Origin: Ascaris suum
Taxonomy: Eukaryota > Nematoda > Chromadorea > Rhabditida > Ascarididae
Assembly (NCBI GenBank): GCA_013433145.1
Contig: CM024173.1
Location: 124,001 to 188,000, forward strand
DNA: 64,000 bases
Direction: 5' to 3'
Positions 42,086-52,200 of the stretch are shown here, one piece after another. The notes under the pieces were generated by a model. That model saw nothing but the letters and a program-made list of their open reading frames with translations, was not told the DNA's origin and did not search any database. How positions within the stretch are numbered: position 1 is the first letter of the stretch; the number at the start of each line of letters is the position of its first letter. The position numbers and the translations under genes are program-made.

Positions 42086-45000
42086 ATAAGGTCAAGCCCC
42101 AGTTTTAGGCCAGGTTTAACCCTAAGCCTAAGGCCAAGTTTGAGCCTATGCCCAAGCCCCCTCTTCAGTTTAAGGCCTTGTTTAAGCCTAAGCCGAAGCT
42201 TAAGCATAAGCCTAAGAACAAGCCTAAGCTAAGGCCAGTTTTAAGCTTGAGGTTGGGCCAAGTCTCAAATTAAGGCCATGATTAAGCCTAGCCTAAGCCT
42301 AAGCCCAAGCGTAAGAACAAGCCTGTGCTAAGGCCAGGTTTAAGCCTGAGCCTAAGGCCAAGCCTAAGCTTAGGGCCGAGCTTGAGCCTAAGAATAAGGC
42401 GAAGTTTAAGCCTAAGCACAAGCCTAAGCTTAAGGCCAAGTTTAAGCCTAAGCGTAAGGCCAAGCCTAAGCTTAAGGCTAAGCTTAAGACTAAGAATAAT
42501 ACCAAGTTCAAGCCTAAGCTTAAGGCCAAGCTTAAACGTATGCCTAAGCTTAAGCCTAAGAACAAGCCTAAGCTTAAGGCCAAGAATAAGCCTAAGCTAA
42601 GGCCAAGTTTAAGCCCAAGCTTAAGGCCAAGTTTAAGCCTAAGCGTAAGGCCAAGCCTAAGCTTAAGGCTAAGCTTAAGGCCAAGAATAAGCCTAAGCTA
42701 AGGCCAAGTTTAAGCCTAAGCTTAAGGCCAAGCCTAAGCTTAAGGCCAAGTTTAAGCCTAAGCTTAAGGCCAAGTTTAAGCCTAAGCTAAGGCCAAGTTT
42801 AAGCCTAAGCTTAAGGCCAAGTTTAAGCCTAAGCTTAAGGCCAAGTTTAAGCCTAAGCTTAAGGCCAAGCCAAGTTTAAGCCTAAGCTTAAGGCTAAGCT
42901 TAAGGCCAAGTTTAAGCCTAAGCTTAAGGCCAAGTTTAAGCCTAAGCTTAAGGCCAAGTTTAAGCCTAAGCTAAGGCCAAGTTAAGCCTAAGCTTAAGGC
43001 TAAGCTTAAGCTTAAGGCCAAGTTTAAGCCTAAGCTTAAGGCCAAGCCTAAGCTTAAGGCTAAGCTTAAGACTAAGAATAAGGCCAAGTTTAAGCCTAAG
43101 CTTAAGGCTAAGCTTAAGGCCAAGTTTAAGCCTAAGCTTAAGGCCAAGTTTAAGCCTAAGCGTAAGGCCAAGCCTAAGCTTAAGGCTAAGCTTAAGGCCA
43201 AGTTTAAGCCTAAGCCTAAGGCCAAGCCTAAGCTTAAGGCTAAGCTTAAGACTAAGAATAAGGCCAAGTTTAAGCCTAAGCTTAAGGCCAAGTTTAAGCC
43301 TAAGCCTAAGCTTAAGCCTAAGAACAAGCCTAAGCTTAAGGCCAAGTTTAAGCCTAAGCTAAGGCCAAGTTTAAGCCTAAGCTTAAGGCCAAGTTTAAGC
43401 CTAAGCCTAAGGCCAAGCCTAAGCTTAAGCCTAAGCTTAAGACTAAGAATAAGGCCAAGTTTAAGCCTAAGCTTAAGGCTAAGCTTAAGGCCAAGTTTAA
43501 GCCTAAGCTTAAGGCCAAGCCTAAGCTTAAGGCTAAGCTTAAGCCTAAGTAAGGCCAAGTTTAAGCCTAAGCTTAAGGCTAAGCTAAGGCCAAGTTAAGC
43601 CTAAGCTTAAGGCCAAGTTTAAGCCTAAGCTAAGGCCAAGTTAAGCCTAAGCTTAAGGCTAAGCTTAAGGCCAAGTTTAAGCCTAAGCCTAAGGCCAAGC
43701 CTAAGCTTAAGGCTAAGCTTAAGACTAAGAATAAGGCCAAGTTTAAGCCTAAGCTTAAGGCTAAGCTTAAGGCCAAGTTTAAGCCTAAGCTTAAGGCCAA
43801 GTTTAAGCCTAAGCTAAGGCCAAGCCTAAGCTTAAGGCCAAGTTTAAGCCTAAGCTTAAGGCCAAGTTTAAGCCTAAGCTTAAGGCCAAGTTTAAGCCTA
43901 AGCTTAAGGCTAAGCTTAAGGCCAAGTTTAAGCCTAAGCTTAAGGCCAAGTTTAAGCCTAAGCGTAAGGCCAAGCCTAAGCTTAAGGCTAAGCTTAAGAC
44001 TAAAAATAAGGCCAAGTTTAAGCCTAAGCTTAAGCCTAAGCTTAAGGCCAAGTTTAAGCAAGCTAAGCTTAAGGCCAAGTTTAAGCCTAAGCTTAAGGCC
44101 AAGTTTAAGCCTAAGCTTAAGGCCAAGTTTAAGCCTAAGCTTAAGGCCAAGTTTAAGCCTAAGCTAAGGCCAAGTTTAAGCCTAAGCTAAGGCCAAGTTT
44201 AAGCCTAAGCTTAAGGCCAAGTTTAAGCCTAAGCTTAAGGCCAAGCCTAAGCTTAAGGCTAAGCTTAAGACTAAAAATAAGGCCAACTTTAAGCCTAAGC
44301 TTAAGGCCTAAGCTTAAGGCCAAGTTTAAGCCTAAGCTTAAGGCCAAGTTTAAGCCTAAGCTAAGGCCAAGCCTAAGCTTAAGGCTAAGCTTAAGCCAAG
44401 CTTAAGCCTAAGCCTAAGCTTAAGCCTAAGTTAAGCCTAAGCTTAAGGCCAAGTTTAAGCCTAAGCTTAAGGCCAAGTTTAAGCCTAAGCTTAAGGCCAA
44501 GTTTAAGCCTAAGCCCAAGCCTAAGCTTAAGGCCTAAGCTTAAGGCCAAGTTTAAGCCTAAGCTTAAGGCCAAGTTTAAGCCTAAGCTAAGGCCAAGTTT
44601 AAGCCTAAGCTTAAGGCCAAGTTTAAGCCTAAGCTTAAGGCCAAGTTTAAGCCTAAGCTTAAGGCCAAGTTTAAGCCTAAGCTTAAGGCCAAGTTTAAGC
44701 CTAAGCTTAAGGCCAAGCTAAGCTTAAGGCCAAGTTTAAGCCTAAGCTTAAGGCCAAGTTTAAGCCTAAGCTAAGGCCAAGTTTAAGCCTAAGCTTAAGG
44801 CCAAGTTTAAGCCTAAGCTTAAGGCCAAGTTTAAGCCTAAGCTAAGGCCAAGCTAAGGCCAAGTTTAAGCTTAAGGCCAAGTTTAAGCCTAAGCCTAAGG
44901 CCAAGCCTAAGCTTAAGGCTAAGCTTAAGCCTAAGCTAAGGCCAAGTTTAAGCCTAAGCTTAAGGCCAAGCCTAAGCTTAAGGCTAAGCTTAAGGCCAAG

Positions 45001-45193
45001 TTTAAGCCTAAGCTTAAGGCCAAGCCTAAGCTTAAGACTAAGAATAAGGCCAAGTTTAAGCCTAAGCTTAAGGCCAAGTTTAAGCCTATGCCTAAGCTAA
45101 GCCTAAGCCTAAGCCTAAGCCTAAGCCCTAACCCCTAAGCCTAAGCCTATGCCTAAGCCCTAAGCCTAAGCCTAAGCCCTAAGCCTAAGCCTA
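42086..45193. repeat. Interstitial telomere-like array (TAAGCC/TTAGGC variants, 24-bp higher-order repeat)
   Basis: About 3.1 kb of hexamers related to TAAGCC, the complement of the nematode telomere repeat TTAGGC. Three zones are visible. At 42,086-42,600 the hexamers are diverged and shuffled. From about 42,600 to 45,060 a 24-bp unit made of TAAGCC, TAAGCT, TAAGGC and CAAGTT recurs with frequent loss or gain of one hexamer; it contains an AAGCTT (HindIII) site. At 45,080-45,193 hexamers are nearly canonical, with seven-base slips (TAAGCCC). The C-rich strand is the + strand throughout. Long minus-strand frames made of Leu/Ala/Gly/Lys strings are products of the repeat and not proteins. Confidence 0.95.
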
Positions 45194-45206
45194 GTGTCTA
45201 ATAATA

Positions 45207-45557
45207 ATGCGATCTTCAACGCCACCTGGTTTCATTGTGGGGTCATTTTGTTATAGCAGTAGGCATAAGTTACAAATGGCACAATTTTGCTCTAATTTCC
45301 TGGCTATAGTGGGAATCTCATTACCTGTCTTCCATATAACTCTCTTTGCAACACACAAGAAGAATCTTTGCGTACGCTCCAAACGAGATAATACAAAGGG
45401 AGATGTTCTTTATCTCACGCTTGCTACGTGTGCCCATGTATATATACCTTTCTTATATGTAAGGATATTTATGAGATTTCAAACAATTGCTGACTGGCCT
45501 AACATGACCAACCACTTGCAACAGTGTGAACAAAATAGGCAACGCGATGTTCTATAA
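45207..45557 (+). CDS. Open frame of 116 codons just right of the array, unrecognised
   Basis: An ATG-started frame begins 13 bases after the last telomere-like hexamer and ends in TAA. It starts MRSSTPPGFIVGSFCYSSRH and contains a hydrophobic stretch (FLAIVGISLPVFHITLFA). No domain is recognised and the splice context is unclear. It may be chance. Confidence 0.2.
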   Translation: MRSSTPPGFIVGSFCYSSRHKLQMAQFCSNFLAIVGISLPVFHITLFATHKKNLCVRSKRDNTKGDVLYLTLATCAHVYIPFLYVRIFMRFQTIADWPNMTNHLQQCEQNRQRDVL

Positions 45558-45647
45558 GGCGGATGAGCATCCATACGATTCGCTGAAACTTTTGGGTAAC
45601 CTACTACACTTCTCTTTCCGAGCATGAGGACAGAAGTCGCCGTGATG

Positions 45648-45865
45648 AGTAATGCGGACTGGTCGAATGGACGAAATCATTTGGAGAAGTTCGGCATGAA
45701 CTGCCTGGTTCCTGTTGCCCCACCAAACGACAACAATTAGAGTTGTATATCAAGCGGATGCTAAAAGCCCCTTCAGTTCATCCGCCAAGTATTACTGATC
45801 AGGTTCTCACAGTCAACACTTTTTTTGTGGGAAAGCACCGTGGCTCGCATCATTTGCCTTAACTC
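45648..45865 (+). CDS. Open exon-like segment without ATG
   Basis: A frame of about 70 codons without stop reads EVRHELPGSCCPTKRQQLEL then YIKRMLKAPSVHPPSITDQV and ends in TAA. Protein-like composition, no recognised family, no clear acceptor. Confidence 0.2.
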
Positions 45866-46179
45866 ACCTAATTGTTGCTACTAAATGATCCATAATGCTG
45901 AACTCGATTGAGGAACGAGTGTCTATGATGAACGAAACTCCTATACAACACTAGAAAACATCAGCAGTTAACTCTGACGTATGCAGTGACGATATAATGC
46001 TCTCGACTTACTCATTCAGCTCAATGCACCTGAAAGTTTCCGTCTATATGCGACATCTGTAACTGGAACCTTCTCCGAAGCGGCTTCCGCGCGCATTTCA
46101 AACATGCCATGCCCGGTCCATCATTTGTGATCAAATGGCTTCATGATCCGGGGATTTCGAATTCCCCACGACGTTTTTC

Positions 46180-46333
46180 ATGGCCGAGCTGATTAGCTTC
46201 ATTTTCGTTTCCTGCACGTGGATCTCCCACGCAGCATCGCAGCGACATTGTTTAGAAATATGTAAATTAGCTTGTTGCAAAGGCTATTTTCTGGGAATGA
46301 AAAAAAGGTTCCCTTCAACAGGTTTCAATAAAG
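46180..46333 (+). CDS. Exon-like segment with ATG and strong donor
   Basis: The frame starts at ATG and reads MAELISFIFVSCTWISHAAS, QRHCLEICKLACCKGYFLG and MKKRFPSTGFNK up to an excellent donor (AATAAAG|gtaagt). The hydrophobic N-terminus followed by a Cys-rich part would suit a secreted peptide start, but this is inference. No family is recognised. Further exon-like segments follow on the same strand at 46,756 and 47,089. Confidence 0.3.
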
Positions 46334-46755
46334 GTAAGTTGGTACTGTTCACTGGAACTCCACGATGGGTGGTCACTGGTCGAAGCTAGAATTCAGCGAC
46401 GCCGATTTGTACATGGTTGGTATTAATGAGCTTTTTCGTAATTTACAGAGGTGAGCTACTATGCGACCGACCAGTTGGTCCAGCATAAGGCGAACGTAAT
46501 CTGAGTTTATGAAGACCCTCATCAGTCATCCAATAGAAGCTTAAGTATATGGCGGTTCATCATACGGTGGGTGGTTTCCATCCAAGCTTCTGGCTCTCCT
46601 GAGAGCTACTCCTCAGCATGGAAATAACCCGAGGGGAATTAAACGACATGCAACGAGTTCTGCACACTTTGCCGACTGATCATCCTCACCATATTTTTAT
46701 AGGTTTAATCCTGACGCCCTCACTCGTTTAATTGCTAAATATAAATTGTTTTGAG

Positions 46756-46942
46756 CGTTTCGAAAACTCGCGTATGTTGTATACTTCAAAAGGAAATATG
46801 GATGGTTCGGGAAGACATTCTCGGAAGGCGAAATGGTAGCCGAAACTACAGGGGAAGGAGAACAGTACTATGTGTTTTTACGAGATCACCATTCTGTTTG
46901 CCTCAGAGTTATCGGAAACATCCCAGGGGTTTTCTTGCAGAA
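46756..46942 (+). CDS. Exon-like segment
   Basis: After an acceptor-like attgttttgag a frame of about 60 codons reads FRKLAYVVYFKRKYGWFGKT, FSEGEMVAETTGEGEQYYVF and LRDHHSVCLRVIGNIPGVFL, stopping at TAG just past a possible donor (CAGAA|gtagaa). The sequence looks like a folded beta-rich protein, but I cannot name it. Confidence 0.35.
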
Positions 46943-47088
46943 GTAGAATGGTGACTAAACCCACGACCATTTTATAATAAATTTCTTTAGCACGGACGTC
47001 GCTAGCACTTTATCAGCGTTGGTAAATGAAGAATGAACCGAGTTCCATAGATGGTTGCAAAAAACATTGTCTCTGCTTCTCTTTGCAG

Positions 47089-47193
47089 ACTCGTTGGCGA
47101 CACAAACCAAAGCATCCCGAATTTATCGTGCTCGATGAAGGCGAAATTGTTATTGCACGTGCGTTCCACCCAAAGTCAGCGCAACTACGATTC
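47089..47193 (+). CDS. Exon-like segment after a strong acceptor
   Basis: The acceptor gcttctctttgcag opens a frame reading TRWRHKPKHPEFIVLDEGEI then VIARAFHPKSAQLRF, with a possible donor (TTC|gtacaa). It may continue the gene suggested at 46,180-46,942, although the phase does not fit the simplest splice from 46,942. Family unknown. Confidence 0.35.
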
Positions 47194-47250
47194 GTACAAT
47201 TTGTGTTGATAATCCTTGACCAGCACCAGATAAATTTTACGCGTTCATAA

Positions 47251-49165
47251 CACGACCGTCAACGAAATCAGTCGAAGTCACGCCCAAACTTTTCTTGTTC
47301 TCGTTTCTGCTTTCCTACGTTATAGAAAAGCAAACGGTCGTTCCGCAGGCGACTCTGGCTATACTTTACAGTTGCGCTAACGCTGAATGACGAATTCCAC
47401 ATAATGGATACGTTCAATTGTGCTACATCCTTTTATGCTTTCCTCCCGGCCAGCATGAAAGACCGTGACTCAAGATGCTGTTGACTGTCTTGAGAGAGAA
47501 AAACGAGCTCTCTCTTTCGAGAAAATTTATTTCAAAATCGAATGTTTATATTTATAATAGCCACATTACTTACCCTGCCGATGAATCCTCGAAAACATAT
47601 GTTCCCATATCGCAAAACAAATCGCATCATTCTGAGAACAGTTGTCTTTTGTGGGCAGTTTTTAGACATGGCTGCAGACCCAATTAAATCCAAGTTCGAA
47701 ACTGCTTTGGACCAAAAGTCCGAAGCGCCTTTTCACAAAGCGCTGAAAGGGATTAGAAGTCAAGCTAGAAATTACGCCGGAAAAGTCGGGGCTAAATGAC
47801 ATGTGACAGGGTTGACCAGTAGAGCAGAAGGTACAGATCTTCACAACTTAGAGAAGCGACCGCCGGACAACCAATGTTGCGCGATTCTTTCAGTTAAAAG
47901 TGCCATTTGTTGTAGTAATTATTGGAAAGCGCGCACCTTGCTAGCTCCACTGAAGCGTGTAACACTTACTTTCATCAAACAAGATGATCGCGCTGTTGTT
48001 GCACTTTGCGTATGTGGAAGGAGCGCATCCGTGTAATGGAGACGGCTAGGAATGCATAAATGAGTGCTTAGCTTTCTGGAGCATTCCCTATCAGCTTCTC
48101 GAGCATTCGGAGAGAAGCTCCTGCAACTGCCATTCGTACGTTTGGCGATAGGAGTCCCAGGCACGTAGTTAAGGGAGCCGCAGAAGCATGTGTCCTCACA
48201 ACAGTCAAATTCTGTTGAGCAAAATTGTTGGTCATGATTCCTACAAAAATTTGGACAAATGCTCTGTGCATTTTTTTTCATCTGCAAACCTCAGTGGCTG
48301 TACCGTTACTTCTGACCTTTCTCTTATAGTGAACGTCAGTATGCTGAATGGCATAAGGAAGTATTTTCCTAATCTGCGTAAGCAGACTCATTCTATGTGT
48401 GATGCACAAAAAAACGACTGTTAACCGAAAGACACGGATAAGATAGCCGCTAAATAATGTTTCACTATAAGCCCGCTGAAACATTGAAATTTCTAATAAA
48501 ACGGCTGTAACTGCAGTACAAAAATTGAAGCAGCTCGGACTCAGTGTCTTCAGCCAGATGAGCATGCTAGCGCAGCACGACTCGCCTTTGTCGAGAGAGC
48601 ATTCGTTAAAAGCTTGGCTTGAAGCGTTTCTTTCAGTGGCGCAAAAGTCGAGAGTGACTTTGTCGCGTAATGGATCCTTAAAGATTTTCTTCAGCAGTCA
48701 CTTATCGAAGCAGTAACAAAAAATCAAGCAACATTTTTTCTGCTTCGTCTGGCAAGATCACAACTGCCTTATCGATTTATAACGAAGGGAACATCCCGTA
48801 TCTAACAGACTCCGATAAGACTTTTCATCACACGTAGGTCTGCCTCTTCTCCCAATAGTCCCCTAAAATTCCGCGGCTCCCCGTTCAAACGAAGTTTGCA
48901 GCTGGCTAACTGAGAGGCTGCCACCATTGTCTTCACACATTTAATTGAAACCTCTGCAATGAAATTAGTTGAGCATCGCGTTGCTTAAATAATCTGGAAA
49001 AGATGTTCCTTGAGTCGATGACGAAAAACGAAACCCAAGGTGAAAATTTTGCGTTTTCTAAACATTTTTTCCTTATTCATGAATCTTCTGCCCAGATCTC
49101 GTTTGCAGCATGACGTGCTGCTCACCTGTGAAAGTCTTGATATTCGAGGTTGCCGCTTTTAACTT
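47251..49165. other. Spacer with unsupported open frames
   Basis: Several overlapping open frames of 60-120 codons exist on both strands (47.5-48.7 kb), but none has a recognised motif or splice chain. Confidence 0.35.
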
Positions 49166-49501
49166 ATGACATTCGAGAAAGTGGAAGCCTACTCAGGCGT
49201 ATCCTCGCATCACTGCACAAATGCGGCTCCAGAGCGAACATTCATTTTCACGCTATTTCTGACAGTAGTGGTCCTTTTCTGCGATAATCTAGCTAGTGGT
49301 TTCATGAGAACTGAAAGAGATGCCAGCATCAGGCTGACATTCTGCTGTGATGATAAAGTTTATGAGCGTGCATTTACCCTGCATCCGCAAGTGCGTTCCC
49401 GCATAGAGTTACACTATGACACTCTTTACAAAGGATTTAAGAGTACGCGACTCGTTGCATTATCGCGCCTACAGCTTTCGCCAGTTGCAACAGGACCTTG
49501 A
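49166..49501 (+). CDS. Open frame of 111 codons with one hydrophobic segment, unrecognised
   Basis: An ATG-started frame contains a probable membrane segment (TFIFTLFLTVVVLFC) followed by a charged part (ERDASIRLTFCCDDKVYERA). No family is recognised, and overlapping minus frames of similar length weaken the call. Confidence 0.2.
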   Translation: MTFEKVEAYSGVSSHHCTNAAPERTFIFTLFLTVVVLFCDNLASGFMRTERDASIRLTFCCDDKVYERAFTLHPQVRSRIELHYDTLYKGFKSTRLVALSRLQLSPVATGP

Positions 49502-51340
49502 CGCACTGGCGAACTCGTGTCAAAGTGGACAAATTTGGAAATTTTTTTTCTACGCCTTCCGCTGCCGACTCTCTTGGATGAGTTCGTTGTACAGCCGGAT
49601 TGGTGTGGTGTATGGTGGTGAAAAGTGTGCTCTAAATTTTGAGCGAAAATTCCCACTCTCACCATGTCTCTACATATTGCGCAACCCCCACATGTGAAGC
49701 CCTTTGCATAAAGTCTGACATCTACTGAGAGTATTCCTTGAGAGAAACCCATTGCACACTATCGCTCGTGTATAAATCCACAAGGTAGCAGACAAGGGGG
49801 GTGTGAAGGTTTCATTATGAAATATGAATGTTTCACAATGAAATATAAAAGCGGATGAAAATGAGAGGGATCGTGTGCTCGAAATGGATCAGTATGTAGA
49901 GCGGGCGGTTGGGGTTGTGGGGGAGGGGAGTCAGGTTCCGTTCCCCTTTCCGGTTTCTGTGTTACATATATGGGATTGGACCCCTCATTCGTTCTTATAT
50001 GTAGTACAAACAAAAGGAAGGTTGGCAGATCCTTCCCTTTGGGGGTGTTGCAGATGGGGAGTGAAGCCCCTCCTTTCCTTTGGTATGTGTTGTAGAGAAG
50101 ACAAAGTTCCCCACCCCCCCCCCCGTGTTTCAGAGCATAGAGGGAGTTTTGTAGAGGTGTGACATCCATAGCAACAGCTGTACCTGAGCCAAAGCATGGG
50201 GTCAAGTTGGCGGCAGTGACATTGGAGTGTACAGGGAGGGCTTTGCCTCATTTTTTTTGCAATTCGAATCCATGCATCACATTTTCGGTGGTACAACATT
50301 TCCGGACTAACTGATGTTTTTGCTGTCGACAGCTGGGATCAGAAGTACACTCAAATGAATCCAGGAAGGGAGCTTCCTACCGGATGTGCACAATTTTACA
50401 AAAGTCGAGTCATATTCAAGCCGCTATGCTCGGGGGATATTAGGTCGAAGAGCAAAGCGTTTCCTAGTAAGCTTATGTCAGAAGCACTTAGTAACTTTAT
50501 GTTAGAAATCAGCAGAACCGCAATGAACCAGAACAAATGAACAGTGAATAATGAACCTCTATATTGACCATTCACAACTTCTTCAATTATTTCCCCCCTC
50601 TGGGATGTTGATTGTATTTTTTGTGAAGGTGTGAAGATGGTCAACAATTTTTGAATGTATGATAGGATAGTTTGTCTCCAAAGGTTCGTGAACAAGCAAT
50701 AGAAGTGAAGAAAAAAACACGAAAAATATGATTATTGTTAAAAATTAGGCCCAATTCCCTGTTGTTGATCGATGTCGCCTGAGCTGCTGCTCGGTTTCCG
50801 CTATCTGTCATTGTCAGTTGTGAGTTGACGCGTGGAGTCTCCGATCCACCGTCGAGTTGTCTCTTAGTCCACTGGCGTCGTTCCAACCACGATCACCGCT
50901 GGCGTCGACGTTCCCCATCAGTTAGCTCCTTTTAACTGCGACCAGCCTGGTTGTGGCGCCGTACCAAATATTGACTCTTTTCGCTCGTCAATGATCACCT
51001 TGGCTTGCCTCTGCCAGTTACCCAAGAATATACACTTGCGCTGAGGTGGTTCATCTTCTATAATACCACTATCAGATTCTGCTGTGCAACGAACCGTGTG
51101 CACCTAGCCACTGCTTTTGAACCACACCTCAAACTTGGGTAATTAAGCTTTATTATCGTATATAGACAATAAAAAAAAACGTGACGAAGGACACTTGATT
51201 ATCAGAGACGTATATGATGACGATAGATTATCGCATGGCTAAGAAAACTCACGTGTAATGATGGGAGATTGCGTGATATGCTAATAGATTATAACTTGAT
51301 TAAACAATTCGCATACATGTCCGATATGTACATAGCATAT
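49502..51340. other. Spacer with possible repeat fragments
   Basis: 49.8-50.3 kb is G-rich on the + strand with a C run at 50,114-50,124. On the minus strand at 50,640-51,103 frames read EDEPPQRKCIFLGNWQRQAK and, beyond stops, RRQWTKRQLDGGSETPRVN. They look like a decayed coding element, possibly retroelement-derived, but no domain is clear. Confidence 0.3.
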
Positions 51341-51439
51341 CAGTGCTTAGATTAAAACGTGACAAAGAAAGCTTATATATAATTATCGGGGATGTCCGTG
51401 ATATTCTTATACATTCTAACCCGAAAGAACAACTCGCAT

Positions 51440-51562
51440 ATTTATCAGACGCTTTCATAGCACAACCCTACAGTATGACAGGGAACACATCACACGCATA
51501 TATTATCAGACACGGTCATAGCACAACGCTACAGTAAGACAGGGAACACATTACACACATAA
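51440..51562. repeat. Two-copy tandem repeat, period about 61 bp
   Basis: TCAGAC...CATAGCACAAC.CTACAGTA.GACAGGGAACACAT recurs starting at 51,445 and 51,506 with a few substitutions. Confidence 0.8.
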
Positions 51563-51734
51563 GTGAAAAACGCTGGAGCCGCAAAGCCGATCCAAATTTA
51601 GTACTCAACAATTGTCGAAACTTTGGGTTTGCCTATATAGCCTTCTTGTTGACACCTTCTGATGGCTGCCCCGCCTCTTCCTTGTGTTTTTGTTTAACTC
51701 CAAAAGCGTTGTTTTACCGCTAATTTGAGGCATA

Positions 51735-52200
51735 TGACTTTTATGATGTGTTTATAGCGGCTTTGTGTCTTTTATGCGGTTTGGAGGCAAAGGCCTCTTT
51801 GTGCCACTGATACCGCTCGCTCATGCATTTTTGTGCTCATCATATCTGAGTGGCCTGTCAACAACTTCGGCCTTTGTTTGCCAATTTTCTCACTACTTCT
51901 GCAAAAAATAATTTTGCAGCTTTATTCAACTCTCACTTTGTTTATTCATTCGGTTAACTCACAGGGCATAACTTTTACGATCTGTTTATAGCGGCTTCGT
52001 TTCTTTATGCGGTTTGGAGACAAAGGCCTCTTTGTGCCACTGGTACCGCTCGCTCATGCATTTTTGTACACATGATATTTGAGTGCCTGTCAACAACTTC
52101 ACCCCCTTGTTTGCTAATTTTCTCATTTCTTCTGCAAAAACTAATTCTGCAGCTTTATTCGACTCCCACTTGTTTTATTTCTTCGCGTGCAGCCGCGACA
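51735..52200. repeat. Two-copy tandem duplication, period about 234 bp
   Basis: The phrase TTTATAGCGGCTT begins at 51,751 and again at 51,985. The duplicated unit also shares CAAAGGCCTCTTTGTGCCAC, TACCGCTCGCTCATGCATTT and CTGTCAACAACTTC. The copies have diverged by substitutions and small indels. Confidence 0.85.

Noticed and set aside
42299..44573. Minus-strand open frames of up to 195 codons made of Leu/Ala/Gly/Lys/Ser strings
   Set aside because: They arise from the telomere-like repeat, whose 6- and 24-bp periods are multiples of three and lack stops in some frames.
49759..50205. Minus-strand frame of 148 codons, Pro/His-rich
   Set aside because: Composition follows the G-rich + strand; no motif, and a competing + frame overlaps it.
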